Positions 47,167 through 61,212 of a stretch of DNA of 64,000 bases are shown piece after piece (position 1 is the stretch's first letter; the number at the start of each line of letters is the position of its first letter). Location: contig JAREIK010000524.1 of the NCBI GenBank assembly GCA_029783825.1, forward strand, positions 131,587-195,586, given 5' to 3'. The notes under the pieces were generated by a model. The model ran no database searches. It was given only the letters and a program-made list of their open reading frames with translations, and was not told the DNA's origin. Origin of the DNA: Sapria himalayana. Its lineage: Eukaryota; Streptophyta; Magnoliopsida; Malpighiales; Rafflesiaceae. Both the position numbers and the translations under genes were made by a program.

Positions 47167-49541
47167 TAGATCGATATACAAAGAGATAGAAAGATAGAAA
47201 AATGGATAGATAGACCAATAAATAGATAGAAAAAAAGATCGAAAGATAGACTAACAGATAGACATATAGAAGGATAGCCAAATAGATAAATAGATAGATA
47301 GACATACATATAGATAGATAGAAAAAAAGATAGACAAATAGATAGATACATAACAAGACAGATAAATAGATCGATAGCCAAACAGATAGACAGACAAAAA
47401 ATAGATAGATAGAAAGATAGATAGAAAGATAGATAGAAAGATAGATAGATAGTTAGTTAGTTAGATATATATATAAAGACAAATATATAGATAGATAGAT
47501 AGACAGATAGATAGATGACAATTAGATTGATAAATAGACAAATAGATAACCAAATAAATAGACAAACATTTAGACAGAAAGATAGATTGATTGATAGACA
47601 GACATATAGATAGACATATAGATATAAAGACATATAGATACACAGATAGACAGACAAATTAAAAGATAGATAGACATACAAAGAGATAGCTAAATAGACA
47701 AACATATTGACAGAGAGATTGATAAATAGATAGACAGACAAATTGACAGATTGATTGACATACAGATAGAAAGATAGATAGAAAGATATTTAGAATTATA
47801 GATAGAAAGATGGATAGATAGACAAATATATAGACAGATAGATAGATGGAAAAAGAGACAAATAATTGACTAATAGATAGATAGATAGACAAATAGAAAG
47901 TTATATAGATAAATAGATAGATGGATGGATGGATAGAAAGGTATACAGATAGATAAATGGATTAATAGACTGTTAGATCGTCGGATATAAAAGTATATAA
48001 ATAGTCGGATAGATAGATGAATAGATTGTTAAAAATTCATGTAAAAGATAGATAGTTAGATAGAAACATAGATAGATAGAATGATAAATAGATTAATAAA
48101 AAGATAGATAGACAAATAGATAGAAAGTTGGATAGATCGAAAAATAAATAGACACACACACACACACACATAGATAGATAAACAAATAGATAGACATATA
48201 GATAGACAAACAGATAGATTGATAGTTAGGCTGACTGATAGATAGACAGAATAGAGGCATATAGATAAATAAATAGATAGACTGACATACAAGATAGATA
48301 GATAGATAGTAGACAAACAGATTAATATACATATAGATAGTCAAATAGATAGAAAGTTAGATAGACAGATAAATATACAAATTGTTAGATAGATATATAG
48401 ATTCATAGATAAATAGATAGATAGACAAATAGATAGATAGATATACATATAGATAGACAGATATACAAATAGACATATAGATAGATAGATAAATAAATAG
48501 ATAGATATATAGATAGATAGATAGAATATCAGTTAGATAGATAGAACGATAGACTGAAAGATAGAGAGAAACCTAAATATAAATGATAGATAGGTAGATA
48601 GATATATCATTAGATAGATAAATAGAAAAATAGATTGTTATATAGATAGAGAGAAAGATAGACTAATAGATAGACAAAATAAAAAATAGACACATAGATA
48701 GATAGATAGTTAGATAGATAGATAGATAAATATATAGATAAACAAACAGACAGACAGATAGATACACAAACAGAAAGATAGATAGATTGATACATAGATA
48801 GACAAAAGATAGATAGATAGATAGATAAATAGATAGAAAGATAGACTGATAGATAGACAAATAGATAGAGAGACAATTGATAGAGAGATAGTTTGACTAA
48901 TAGAGAAAGAGAAAGACAGATAGATACACATACAGATAGATTGATTAATAGATAGATAGATATATAGATAGATAGATAGACATATAGATAAAAAAAGAAG
49001 ATAGATAGATAGATAAATATACAAATAAAAAGATAGACAGATAGATAGACAAATAGAAAGGTATAAAAATAAACAAATAGATATATAGATAGATAGACAG
49101 ATATATAGATAGATATATAGATAGATAGACAGATAGATAGATAGACCTACTAATATATACATTTATAGAAAAATAGATAGATAGATAGATATATATATAT
49201 ATATAAAGATAGATAGACACACAAATAGACTTACAGTTAGACATATTTACATATAGATATATAGACAAATAGATAAATAAATAGATAGATAGATAAATAG
49301 ATAGATTGACAGACAAATAGACAGATAGATAGAGATATAGACAGAAAATAGATAGATAGATAGACAGACAAACATAGTAAACAGGTTGAAAGATAGATAG
49401 ACAAGTAGACATACATATAGACAGATAGATAGAAAGATAGACACACAAGAAAGACTTACATAGAGACATGCAAATAGATAGATAGATAGATAGAGAGCTA
49501 GATATATAGACAAATAGATACATAGATTGACAGATATATTT
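47167..49541 (+). repeat. Satellite array D: degenerate (GATA)n
   Basis: The GATA-oriented satellite resumes directly at the CACTA end and runs to the small retroelement at 49542. It includes a CA run at about 48150-48170. Open frames are on the minus strand only and are repeat artefacts. Confidence 0.95.
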
Positions 49542-50212
49542 TGAGTTTGCAGGAAAGGACTAATGGGGCAATCAAATCATATTCCTTGGAATTAAAAGAA
49601 GTCTGTAACTAGCAAGAGTCTGTAAAAATTTTGTCAAGTCATGTGTTATGTTTTTTTACCAGCATTTAAATCATGTAGTTTCAGAATCATGTGTTTGTAT
49701 TAAATAAAAGGTCCTAGGAGAGGTGAGTGTCTAGTCTAGGAGGTCAGCAAAGATTAGGATCCTGCAAAGTGGCTTGGAAATGGCACTCAAGATGTGAATC
49801 TAAAGCTATATCGGCAAACAAAGAGGGTCAAGGACTAGGACAGATAGAAGAGGAAAGCTTCGGCAGAATATGTGCAACAAGGTTGAAAGGAATTTTGCAA
49901 AGTCGGAGATATTTCTGTTATTTTATGCAGGAAATATGTTATATACAGCATAGAAAGGGTGATATCAGAAAAACAGGAAGGATGTTCCATGAAGTGCTAG
50001 AAAGATAAAAGTAGGAAACTCATTTTAGTAAAGAGTAAAGTTAAGATTGATGACTTACTTAGAGTTTTTACATTATTTTAATAGTGCAAGGAAGATTATA
50101 TGATTAGTCTTTAGAAATGGGGAATGGATGTAAGAGGGTAAAGGGTAGAAGTAGTTTGTACAAATGGTATTCCTCCGCCAAAAGAGAGGGCTATAAATAA
50201 TAAACAAACTCA
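49542..50212 (+). mobile_element. Small retroelement: solo LTR or A-tailed retroposon, 671 bp
   Basis: This unique-looking segment is embedded in GATA satellite. It begins TGAGTTTG and ends CAAACTCA, a perfect 8-bp inverted repeat with TG...CA as in an LTR. Close to the end are CTATAAATAATAAAC (TATA-like and AATAAA) and then, outside, a run of A. The last 110 bp or so matches the end of the 16336-17120 segment. A 13-bp flank AGATTGACAGATA / AGATTGAAAGATA (49524-49536 and 50228-50240, 12 of 13) could be a target duplication and would favour a polyadenylated retroposon, but it resembles satellite sequence. A 93-residue open frame at 49727-50008 has no recognisable domain and is probably not a gene. 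Confidence 0.6.
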
Positions 50213-50319
50213 TTTAAAAAAAAATAAAGATTGAAAGATAGATAAATTGAGAGACAGATAAACAGATAGAAAGATAGATGGATAGACAAATAGACACACA
50301 GATAGATAGAAATAAAGAA

Positions 50320-50760
50320 AGACAAATAGATGGATTAATAGATGGATTAATAGATGGATTAATAGATGGATGAATAGATGGATGAATAGATAAATGGATA
50401 TATAGGTAGATAGATAAATATATATAAAGATTGATAGATAGACAAATAGATAAACGGATAGATAGACAGATATATAGATGGATAGATAGACATTTAGATA
50501 GATGTATAAATGATGAGATTGATAGACGGATAGATATCCATATAGAAAGATGGATAAATTGATGAATAGATGGACGGATAAATACCTGGATAAATTGATG
50601 AATAGATAGATGGATAAATAGATGGTTAGATAGATGAATAATTATACGGAAAGATAGATGGATATATTGATGAATAGATAGACATATAAATAGATAGATG
50701 GATAGATGGATAGATAGGTGGATAGAAATATTGATAGATAGATGGATTGATAGACAGATA
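50320..50760 (+). repeat. GGAT-variant patch with 12-bp unit
   Basis: Near 50326-50391 the unit is ATAGATGGATTA/ATAGATGGATGA, repeated five times. GGAT variants stay frequent to about 50760, unlike the rest of array E. Confidence 0.8.
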
Positions 50761-53700
50761 GATTGATAGATATATTGACTGATAGATAAACAAATTGATA
50801 GATACACATATAGATAAATTGATAGAATAAAAAATAGTCAAAGAGAGAGATAGATAGATAGATTAACATATAGATAAACAAATATATAGATAGATATAAA
50901 GACATATAGAGAGACAGACATATAGATAGATAGATATATAGATAGAAAGATTGATTGATTAATTGACACACAAATAGATAGATAGATTGATTGATTGATA
51001 GATAGATTCATAGGCTAATTGATAGACAAATTGATAGACATATAAATGATCAATAGATAGACAAATATATAGATATTTATATAGATAGATAGTTGATTAA
51101 TAGATTGATAGATAGGCAAATAGGCAGGTAGATAGATAGAAAAATAGACATATAGACATATAGATAGACCTCAAATAAATAGATACACAGATAGATTGAT
51201 ATCTAGATCGATAGATAGATTGACAAATAAAAAAATAAAAAGATAGATACATAGATATATAGAGAGATTGACATGTAGAAATATAGATAGATAGTTAGAT
51301 TTTCATATAGAAACATAGATAGATAGTCAAATTTCTAGATAGATATATTTATAGATAGACACGCAGAAAGATTCACAGATAGATAGATAGATAGACTGAT
51401 AGATAGATAAATAGATTGATAAATAGATAAAAAAGTAAATAGATAGATAGACAGATTGAATTATAGAAAGATAAACATATCGATAGATAGCAAATAGATA
51501 AACAAATAGACAGATAGATAGATAGATACACAGGCAGATAGATAGATAGATAGAAAGATAGATAGACACATAGATAGATTGAAAGATAGATATATATATT
51601 GATACATAGATAGCCAAATAAACTATAAGGCATATAGTTAGATATATAAATAGAAAGATAGGTTGATAGATAGTTAAATAGACAAATAGACAGAAAGTTA
51701 GGCAAATAGATAGAAAGATAAATTGATATTTAGATAGACATATAAGGAGAGAGAGAGAGAGAGAGAGAGATATATATATATATATATATATAGAAAGATA
51801 GACACATTGACAAATAGACACCTAGACACAAATAAAAAAATAAATAGACAAATCGATAGATATAAAGATATAAGATAGAAAGAAGAAAAGATAGACAAAT
51901 AAATAGATAGATAGATTGACAAAAAGACATATAGATAGATAGGAAAATAGAAAGATAGATAGATAGATCGATAGGAAAATAAAGAGGTTTAAAAAAATAT
52001 AGATAGATAAATAGATAGAATGATAGATAGATATACATATAAAATGAAAGAAAGTTAGACAAATAGAAAGATAGATAGATAAACAGATAGATAGATAGAC
52101 AAATACAAAAATAGACAAATGGATATATAGATATATATAGACATATATAGATATAGATTAATAATGAGACAAATAAATAGATAGGCAAATAGAAAGATTT
52201 TTAGATATACACAGTCTAATATATAGATAGATAAATAGTAAATAGATAGATAGAAAAGTTCTACATATAAATAGAAAGTTAGATAAATAAAAAAACTTAT
52301 AGATAGATAGACATATTGATAGATATACAAATAGATAGATAAACAAATAGATAAATCGAGAGTTAGACAGATAAATAGATAGATAAACATATAGATACAA
52401 ATATATAAGATAGATAGAACAACAAATAGACAATTAAATAAATAAATAGACATCTTGATAGTTTAGAAAATAAAGAAATATAGAGATATACACATAGATA
52501 GATAGATATCAAAATAAAGAGAAAACAAATATATAGATAGATATATAGATAGACAAATAGACTTATAAATAGAGAGAAATATTGATAGATAAATAGATAG
52601 CCTGATAGATAGTTAGATAGATAAAATAGATATGTAGAAAGAAAGATAGAATGATATACAGATAGATAGATAGACAACTATATAGTTAGATAGATAGATA
52701 GATAGACAGATTGATAGACAGATAGATAGATAGATAAATATAGAGATAGATATATAGATAGATATACAGATAGACAGATAGTCAGATAAACAGATAAATA
52801 GATTTATAGATAGGTAAATAAATAGAGACATAGATAGGTGCATAGATAATAGACTGATAAACAGATAGATAGATAGATAGACATACAAACAGATAGATAT
52901 ATAGATAGATAGATCAATTTATAGATAGATAGAATAAAATACTGATAGATAGAGAGATAGATAGATAGATTGATTGATTGATTGAAGGATAATAGATAGA
53001 TATAAAGACAAATAGATAGATAGATAGATAGATAGACAAATATATAGATAGATAGATAGACATATAGAAAAATAGCTAATAGAAAGTTAGACTAATAAAT
53101 CGATAGATAGAAAGATAGATAGATAGACACAGACAAATAGAGATATAAACATATAGACAAATACAATGATAGGCATATAAACATATAGACAAATAGAAAA
53201 AAGACAAATAAATAGATTGATTGATTGATTGATTGTCAAATAGATCAATAGATAGGCAAATAGTTAGTTAGATAGGCAGAAAAATAGATAGATAGAAATA
53301 TAGATAGATAGACATATACATAGATAGATTTATAGACAAATAGACCTTATAGAAAGATAGAGAGATAGATTGTTAAACATATAGACAAATAGATATAAGA
53401 CAAATGGATATATAGATTTATTGCGATATATATAGAATGACTAAAAGAAATATAAATAGTTAGACAGATAAAGGATATATAGATAGACAAAAAGACTGAT
53501 AGATAGCTAGATAGATAGATAGATAGCAGATTAACAAATAGAACGATCGACAGATAGATAGATAGATAAATAAATAGACATATAGATATATAGAAAAATA
53601 AAAAAAAATAGAGAAATAAATAGATTCATAAATAGACAGGCATATAGATAGACAGACATATATATATATATATAGTTAGATAAATAAACAAACAGATAGA

Positions 53701-53970
53701 CAGTTAGATATATCGATAGATAGATATAAATATAGAGAAAGTTATATAGATAAAAAATATTTAGATAAATAGATAGATCGATAGATAGTTAAATTGATAG
53801 ACAAATATATAAATAGACATATAGACACTTATACACAGACAAATAAATTGATATATGTTACAAAGATAGAAAGAAAAATTTAAGAATACATAGACAAATA
53901 GATAGAAGACATATAGATAGATAGATAGATAGAGAGTTAGACTCATATATAGATAGATAGATAGTTAGTT

Positions 53971-53973
<3 letters not shown>

Positions 53974-54014
<41 letters not shown>
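53974..54014. repeat. (TA)n tract
   Basis: TA run of about 41 bp in array E; a similar 40-bp run lies at 55396-55435. Confidence 0.93.
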
Positions 54015-54023
<9 letters not shown>

Positions 54024-55393
54024 AAGATAGTCAGATACATAGATAGAGTGATTGATAGGTAGACATATAGATAGTTAGATAGATAGCTAAATATACATAT
54101 AGATAGATAAACTGATAAAAAGCTAGCTATATATATTGATAGATAAACACACACACACATATATATATATATAGATTTAGATAAATATATAGATAGACAT
54201 ATAGAATGATAGATGATATAAAAAAAGTTAAATATATAGATATATAGATATATAAATATATAGATAGATTAATAGACTGATAGATAAATAGATAGAAAAA
54301 TAGATACATAGACAAATTGAAAATTAGATAGACAATTAAGCAGAGAGACAAACAGACAGACAGATAGATAGATAGACATATAGACAAATAGACATTATAT
54401 ATTGATAGAGAAATAGATCGACATATATATATAGATAGATAGATATATAAACAGTTACACAGATAGACCGATAGATAAATAGATAGATAAATAAAGATTT
54501 ATATATGTAGATATATAAATATATAGTTTGACTAATATATAGATATATAGATAAACAAATAGACAGATATATAGATATCCAAATACGCAAATAGACTTAT
54601 AAAAAGATATACAAATAGTTTGATGGACATATAGATAGATAGACATATTGTTTAATTATTTGAAAGATAGATAAATAGATAAGTAGTTATATAGATAGAT
54701 AGATATATAATAAGATATGCATTAAGACACATAGACACATATACACATAGACAAATTGAGACATGGACACAAAGACAGATGGACATATAGATAGATAGAT
54801 AAATAAACAATTAGATATATAGATAGATAAATAAATAAACATATAGACAAAAGACAGATAGATTAATAGATAGATAGATATGAAAACAGAGAGATAGATG
54901 GATAGATATATCATAAAATAGATGGATATATAGGCAAATAGTGAGATAGACAGATATACATATAGTCAGTTAGACACAATGATAGATATATGGAAAGAAA
55001 GATAGACAGATAAACAGATAGACTAAAAGATATATCGATATACAAAAAGATAGATAGAAAGATAATTAAATAGATAGATAGATATACAAATAGATAATTA
55101 AACTAATAGATAGACATGTAGACAGATAGTAAGATATACAAATACATAGATAGATAGGTAGGTAGGTAGGTAGATAGGTAGATAAGTAAATAAAAACATA
55201 TGTAGATAGACAAATATAAGGATAGACATATAAATAAATAGATAGACATATAAAAAGATAGATAAATTGATAGACATATAGATTGATAGATAGATAGATA
55301 GATAGACAAATAGATTGATAAGTAGATAGGCAGATATAGTGATAAATAAATTGACATAGATAGATTAACAAATAGTTAGCTAGACAGATAAAT

Positions 55394-55438
<45 letters not shown>

Positions 55439-56114
55439 AGATAGATAAATAAATAGATAGACAAATAAACAGATAGATAGATTAACAACTATGTAGATAT
55501 ATAGATATACTGATTGACTGATAGATAAAAAAATAATTTGAAAGTTAGATAAATAGATATATAGATAGATAGAAAGATAGAAATATAGGTAGATAGATAA
55601 AATGATTGAAAAAATGAAATATAGAAAGATAGACAAATTGATTGATGGATTGATGGATATATAGATATTTAGATAGATAGATATATAGATATACAAATAG
55701 TCATATAGATAGTTACATAAATATACAAATATTCAAATAGATAAATAGATAGCAAAATAGAAAGATTGCCAGATAGATAGATAGATATAGTGATTAACAC
55801 ATAAACAAATAGAGAAATAGATTGATAGATAGACAAACAGATAAATAGATAGACTAATAGACACAAAGATGAATAGACATATAGATAGATACATAAATAG
55901 ACTGGTAGATTGATACACAGATAGATAGATACATTGATAGATAGATAGATAGGCAGATAGACAAATAAACATATATAGAAATATACAATTTGACAAATAA
56001 ATAGATCAAGAGATAGATAGATAGACAATTACATAGATAGATAGATAGACAGACAAATAGATAGATAGATATATATATATATAGATAGATATATAGATAT
56101 AAAAATAGATAGAT

Positions 56115-56116
<2 letters not shown>

Positions 56117-56171
<55 letters not shown>
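56117..56171. repeat. Compound (CA)n-(TA)n tract
   Basis: A 39-bp CA run continues into a TA run. A second compound tract of TA then CA lies at about 58612-58650. Confidence 0.93.
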
Positions 56172-56999
56172 GATCGATAGATAGATAGATTGACTGATAC
56201 ATTGATAAACAGAAAGAAAGTTTGATAGTTAGAAAATTAGATAGATAGATAGGTAGGTAGGTAGAAATATAGATAGTTAGCCTGTTACTTTGATTGATTG
56301 ATACACATATAGACATTTAGATAAAAGACATATATATAGATATACAGATAGGTATTTAGAAAAATAATCAAATAGATAGATACACATGTAGATAGATAGA
56401 CAAATAGATTATAGTCAAATAATAGAAATATACATAGACAGTTAGGTATTAATATAGATAGACAAAAATAAAGATAGTCATACAAACTGATAGATTGATA
56501 GACTGATAGATAGATAGACAGATAGACATATAGATAGATAGACTAATAGACACCTAGAAAGATAGAAAGATTGTCTAATAGAGTGGTAGATAGAAAGAAA
56601 GTTACTTAATTAGATAGAAAGATTGTTAGACAATTACACAAATAGATTGATTGACATACAATGATTTATAGAAAATGATAGATAGACAAATAGATAGATA
56701 TACAGATAGTCATGTAGAGAGATAGATAAATAGATAAATATGAATATATATAGATAGGGAGATTGAAAGAATCAGAGATAAATAGAGAGATAGTCAGATA
56801 GGCCATTAGATAGATAACCAAATTGATAGATTGAAACTTAGAGTGATAGACTAATAGAAAATGAATGAGAACGATATATAGATTGAGAGATTGATAGATA
56901 GAGAGACAAATAGCAGATAGACAAATAGGTAGATTATTAAATTTATAGATTGATAAATATAAATAAATAAATAAAATTATATATATAGACATATAGATA

Positions 57000-57004
57000 T
57001 ATAG

Positions 57005-57035
<31 letters not shown>

Positions 57036-57096
57036 TATATATATATATGTATATATATATAGACATATATATATATATATGTATATATATATAGAC

Positions 57097-57128
<32 letters not shown>

Positions 57129-57170
57129 GTATATATATATATATGTAAATATATAGACATATATATATTA
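57000..57170. repeat. TA-rich minisatellite with ~31-bp unit
   Basis: TA tracts are punctuated regularly by AGACA and GTA. The unit AGACATATATATATATGTA plus about 12 TA-type bases repeats at 57031, 57061 and 57093, with a further copy near 57145. Confidence 0.8.
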
Positions 57171-58611
57171 TATAGACAAATAAAAAATGATAGATAGTTA
57201 GAGAAATAGATAGATAGATAAACAAATAGATAGATAAATAGATAGATAGATAGATATACAAATAGACATACATATAGATAGATAGATAGATAGATAAAAG
57301 AGAGATAAATAATGAGATATATAGAAAAAAAATAATGGCTTAGACACATAATAAGATAGATAGATAAACATATTGATATATAGCTAAAATGATAGATAGA
57401 TAGATAGATAGATATACAAATAGATAGAAATACAGATAGATTCATATATATATATATATATATAAATATATATAGAAAGATAGATTGGAAGCCAGATAGA
57501 AAGATACATATATATAAAGATATATGATAGAAAAATACATAATTAGATAGATAGAAAGATCGATAGACAAATATATAGATAGATATTGACATATATATAT
57601 ATATAGAAAGATAGAAAGATAGACTAGATTGATTGATTTATTTATACATAGATAGACATATAGACAAGTTTACAAATAGAAAGATAGAGAGATAGACAGA
57701 CAAACAAATAGACATAATAATATGAATACAGATAGATATATTTATAGATACACAAATAGTGAGATAAATAGATAGATAGATAGAAATATAGATGGATAGA
57801 AATATATATAGGTAGAAAGATAGATATATCCATAGATAAATAGATAGATCGATAGACATATATTTAGATAAAAAGATAGATAGATAGATAGATAGACACA
57901 AAGGCACATAGTAGATAGATAATTAGACAAATCGATAGATACAAAATAGATAGATAGACAGATAGATAAAATTATAGATAGACATATAGATAGATAGAGA
58001 GATAGACAGATACATAGATAGATAGATAAATAGATAGATAGCCACATAGATAGATAAGTATATAGGCAAATAGAATAATAGAAATATAGTCATATAGATA
58101 CATAGCCAGATAGCTAGATAGATGGATAGGCAAATAGATAGATTGATAGTTAAATAAATATACAGATAGACATAGACATATATATAAATAGGCACATAAA
58201 CAAATTTACAAATAGATAGTTAGACAGATAGAGAGATAGACAAATATATAGATATAAAAATCAATAGATATACATATATAAAGATAGATAGAAATATAGA
58301 TACATGGATAGACATATAAATCAATAGATAGATAGATAGATATATAGTTAAATAGTTATAATGTTATAAAGTTAACAGATAAATAGATAGACATAGATAG
58401 ATAGATATATTGATAGATTAATAGATAGATAAATATATATATATTGATTAACAGATAGAAAAAAAAGATAGATAGATAGATAGAGAGTTAGACACATTAA
58501 AATAGATATATATATATAGATAGATAGACAAATAGATAATTAAATAAATAGATAGATTGACAGATTAATATATTGATAGATAGACAAATACATTGATAGA
58601 TAGATAGATAG

Positions 58612-58650
<39 letters not shown>

Positions 58651-59395
58651 GATACATAGAAATATACAACGAATGATAAATAGACATATTGATAGTAAGA
58701 TAGATAGAAAGATAGATTAATAGATAGACAATTAGATAGATAAACAATTATACTAATAGATAGATATAAAGATAAATCAATAGATATATAGAGAGATGGA
58801 TAGAGAGATATATAAATAGATAGATAGACAGACATATAGATATATAGATACATAGACAATGATAGAGAGATAAATATACAAAAAGATAAATAGATAGATA
58901 GATAAAGAGATATATATAGATAGATGGATGGATAGATAGAGAGATATACATATATATAGATTGATACATAGACACATAGAAAGAGAAATAGATAGACATA
59001 TAGATAGAAAGAATGATAGACAAATAGATAGATAGTTAGACAGATAGATAGATACATATAAAGATAGATAGATAAACAGATACATAGATAGAATGATATA
59101 TAGATTACCATATAAACACATAGTTACATAAATAGATAGATTGCTATACAAATAGGAAACTAAACATATAGACCTATAGATATATATACAAATAGACAGA
59201 TAAACAAATGGACAGATAGATAGATAGATATATAAATAGATAGATATAAAGATTATTAGATATATAAATATATAAATATAGAGATAGACTAATAGACAAA
59301 TAGATAGATAGTCAAATAAATAGATAGATAGACTGATAGGCAGATAAATAGTTAGATTGACATATAGAAAAAATGATAGATACAGAAATAGATAG

Positions 59396-59477
59396 ATATA
59401 TAGATATATAGATATATAGATATATAGATATATAGATATATAGATATATAGATATATAGATATATAGATATATAGAT
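59396..59477. repeat. Homogenised 8-bp array (TATATAGA)n
   Basis: Ten perfect copies of an 8-bp unit, twice the tetramer length, in otherwise degenerate satellite. Confidence 0.93.
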
Positions 59478-61179
59478 AGATAGATAAACAAATATACATA
59501 TATAATAAGATAGATAGAAAGATATATAGAGATTTAGATATATAGATAAATAAATAGATAGATAGATAGATATCCAAATTGAAAAATAAATGTATAAAAT
59601 GTTAATAGAATTAGGTAGATAGATGGATAGATAAATAAATATATAAATAGATAGATAGATAGAAAAAAATAAATAGATGAATAGATATATAGAAAAATAA
59701 ATGAAGAGATCGACATTTAGATATATAGAGAGATAGATATTTAGACACATAGATAAATATACACATAAACATATATACACATAAACACAAAATCACATAG
59801 ATGGACAGATAGTCAGATAGATAGACAACTACATATACAGATTAATAGACAATTAGACAAATAGACAAATAAATAAATAGACAAATAGATAGATAGATAG
59901 TAAAATAGAAAGATAGATATATAATTATAGATTGATAGACACATAGTTAGATAGATAGTTGGAAAGAAAGGCAAATTTAAAGATAGACTAAGAGATATAT
60001 TGATAGATAGATAGATAGCTAGATATATAAATACATTGTTTGACAAATAGAAAGTTATATAGTTTGATTGATTGATTGATTGATTAACATATATATAGAT
60101 ATTCAAATAGATATGTACTCTGATAGATAGAAGAATATGCAAATAGTTAGATAGACAAATAGACAGATTGACACATAGGTAGATAAAAAAATTGGTCGAT
60201 ATACACATATATAGAAAGAAAAATAGATAGATAGACATATATATAGATAGATAGACATATAAACAGATAGATAGATTGACACATAGATAGATAGATATAT
60301 AGATAGATATATAGATAAATAGATAAATTGATAGATAAATAAATAGATAAGTAGATAGATAGACAAATAGATAGATAAACAAATAGATAGATAGACAAAT
60401 AGTCAAATAGATAGGTAGAGAGATAGAAAAATAAACAAATAGATAAAAAATAGATAGTCAAATAGATAGATAGACTAATATATTGATAGCTAGATAGACA
60501 AATAGATAGATAGATAGAAAAATAAATATATAGATAGATTAATGAATATATAGATAAATAGTTAGACTAAATGATTGATAGATAGAAAGACAATTAGATA
60601 GTTAGACTAATAGAATGATAGATAGATAAATAGAAATATAGAAAGATAGATTGATTGATTGATTGATAAAAATCAATTTATACAAATAATCAAATTGATA
60701 GATAGAAAGATAGATGGATAGATAGATAAATAAATAGATAGAAAGATAAATATATATAAAGATAGATATATAGATAGATAGATTGATTGATTGACAAATA
60801 GATAGTTATGCAAATAGACAGAAACACACATATACAAATATACAGATAGATTGATAGATATATAGACAAATAAATAGATATGAAAAATAGTCAAATAAAT
60901 AGATAGATAGATAGATAGATAGACAATATATAAATAGAATGGTACATAGATAAACATATAGATAAATAGAAAGATAAATAGAAAGATAAATAGAAAGTTA
61001 TTTAGTTAGGTAGTTATATAATTATATAGGTAGACATATAGACAGATAGATAGATAGATAGACTGATAGATAGATTTATAGATTAATAGATAGATATATA
61101 GATATATAGATAGAATGATAGATAAACCGATAAATTGATAGATAGAGAGATATACGGTTTGAGAGATAGACATAAAAAT

Positions 61180-61212
<33 letters not shown>

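Noticed and set aside
49727..50008. 93-residue open frame inside the 49.5-kb element
   Set aside because: No recognisable domain, and the length is compatible with chance in a non-satellite segment.
56666..57592. 308-residue open frame and dozens like it as hydrophobic membrane proteins
   Set aside because: They are translations of GATA/TCTA satellite. Their strand follows satellite polarity exactly, and all three frames look alike.
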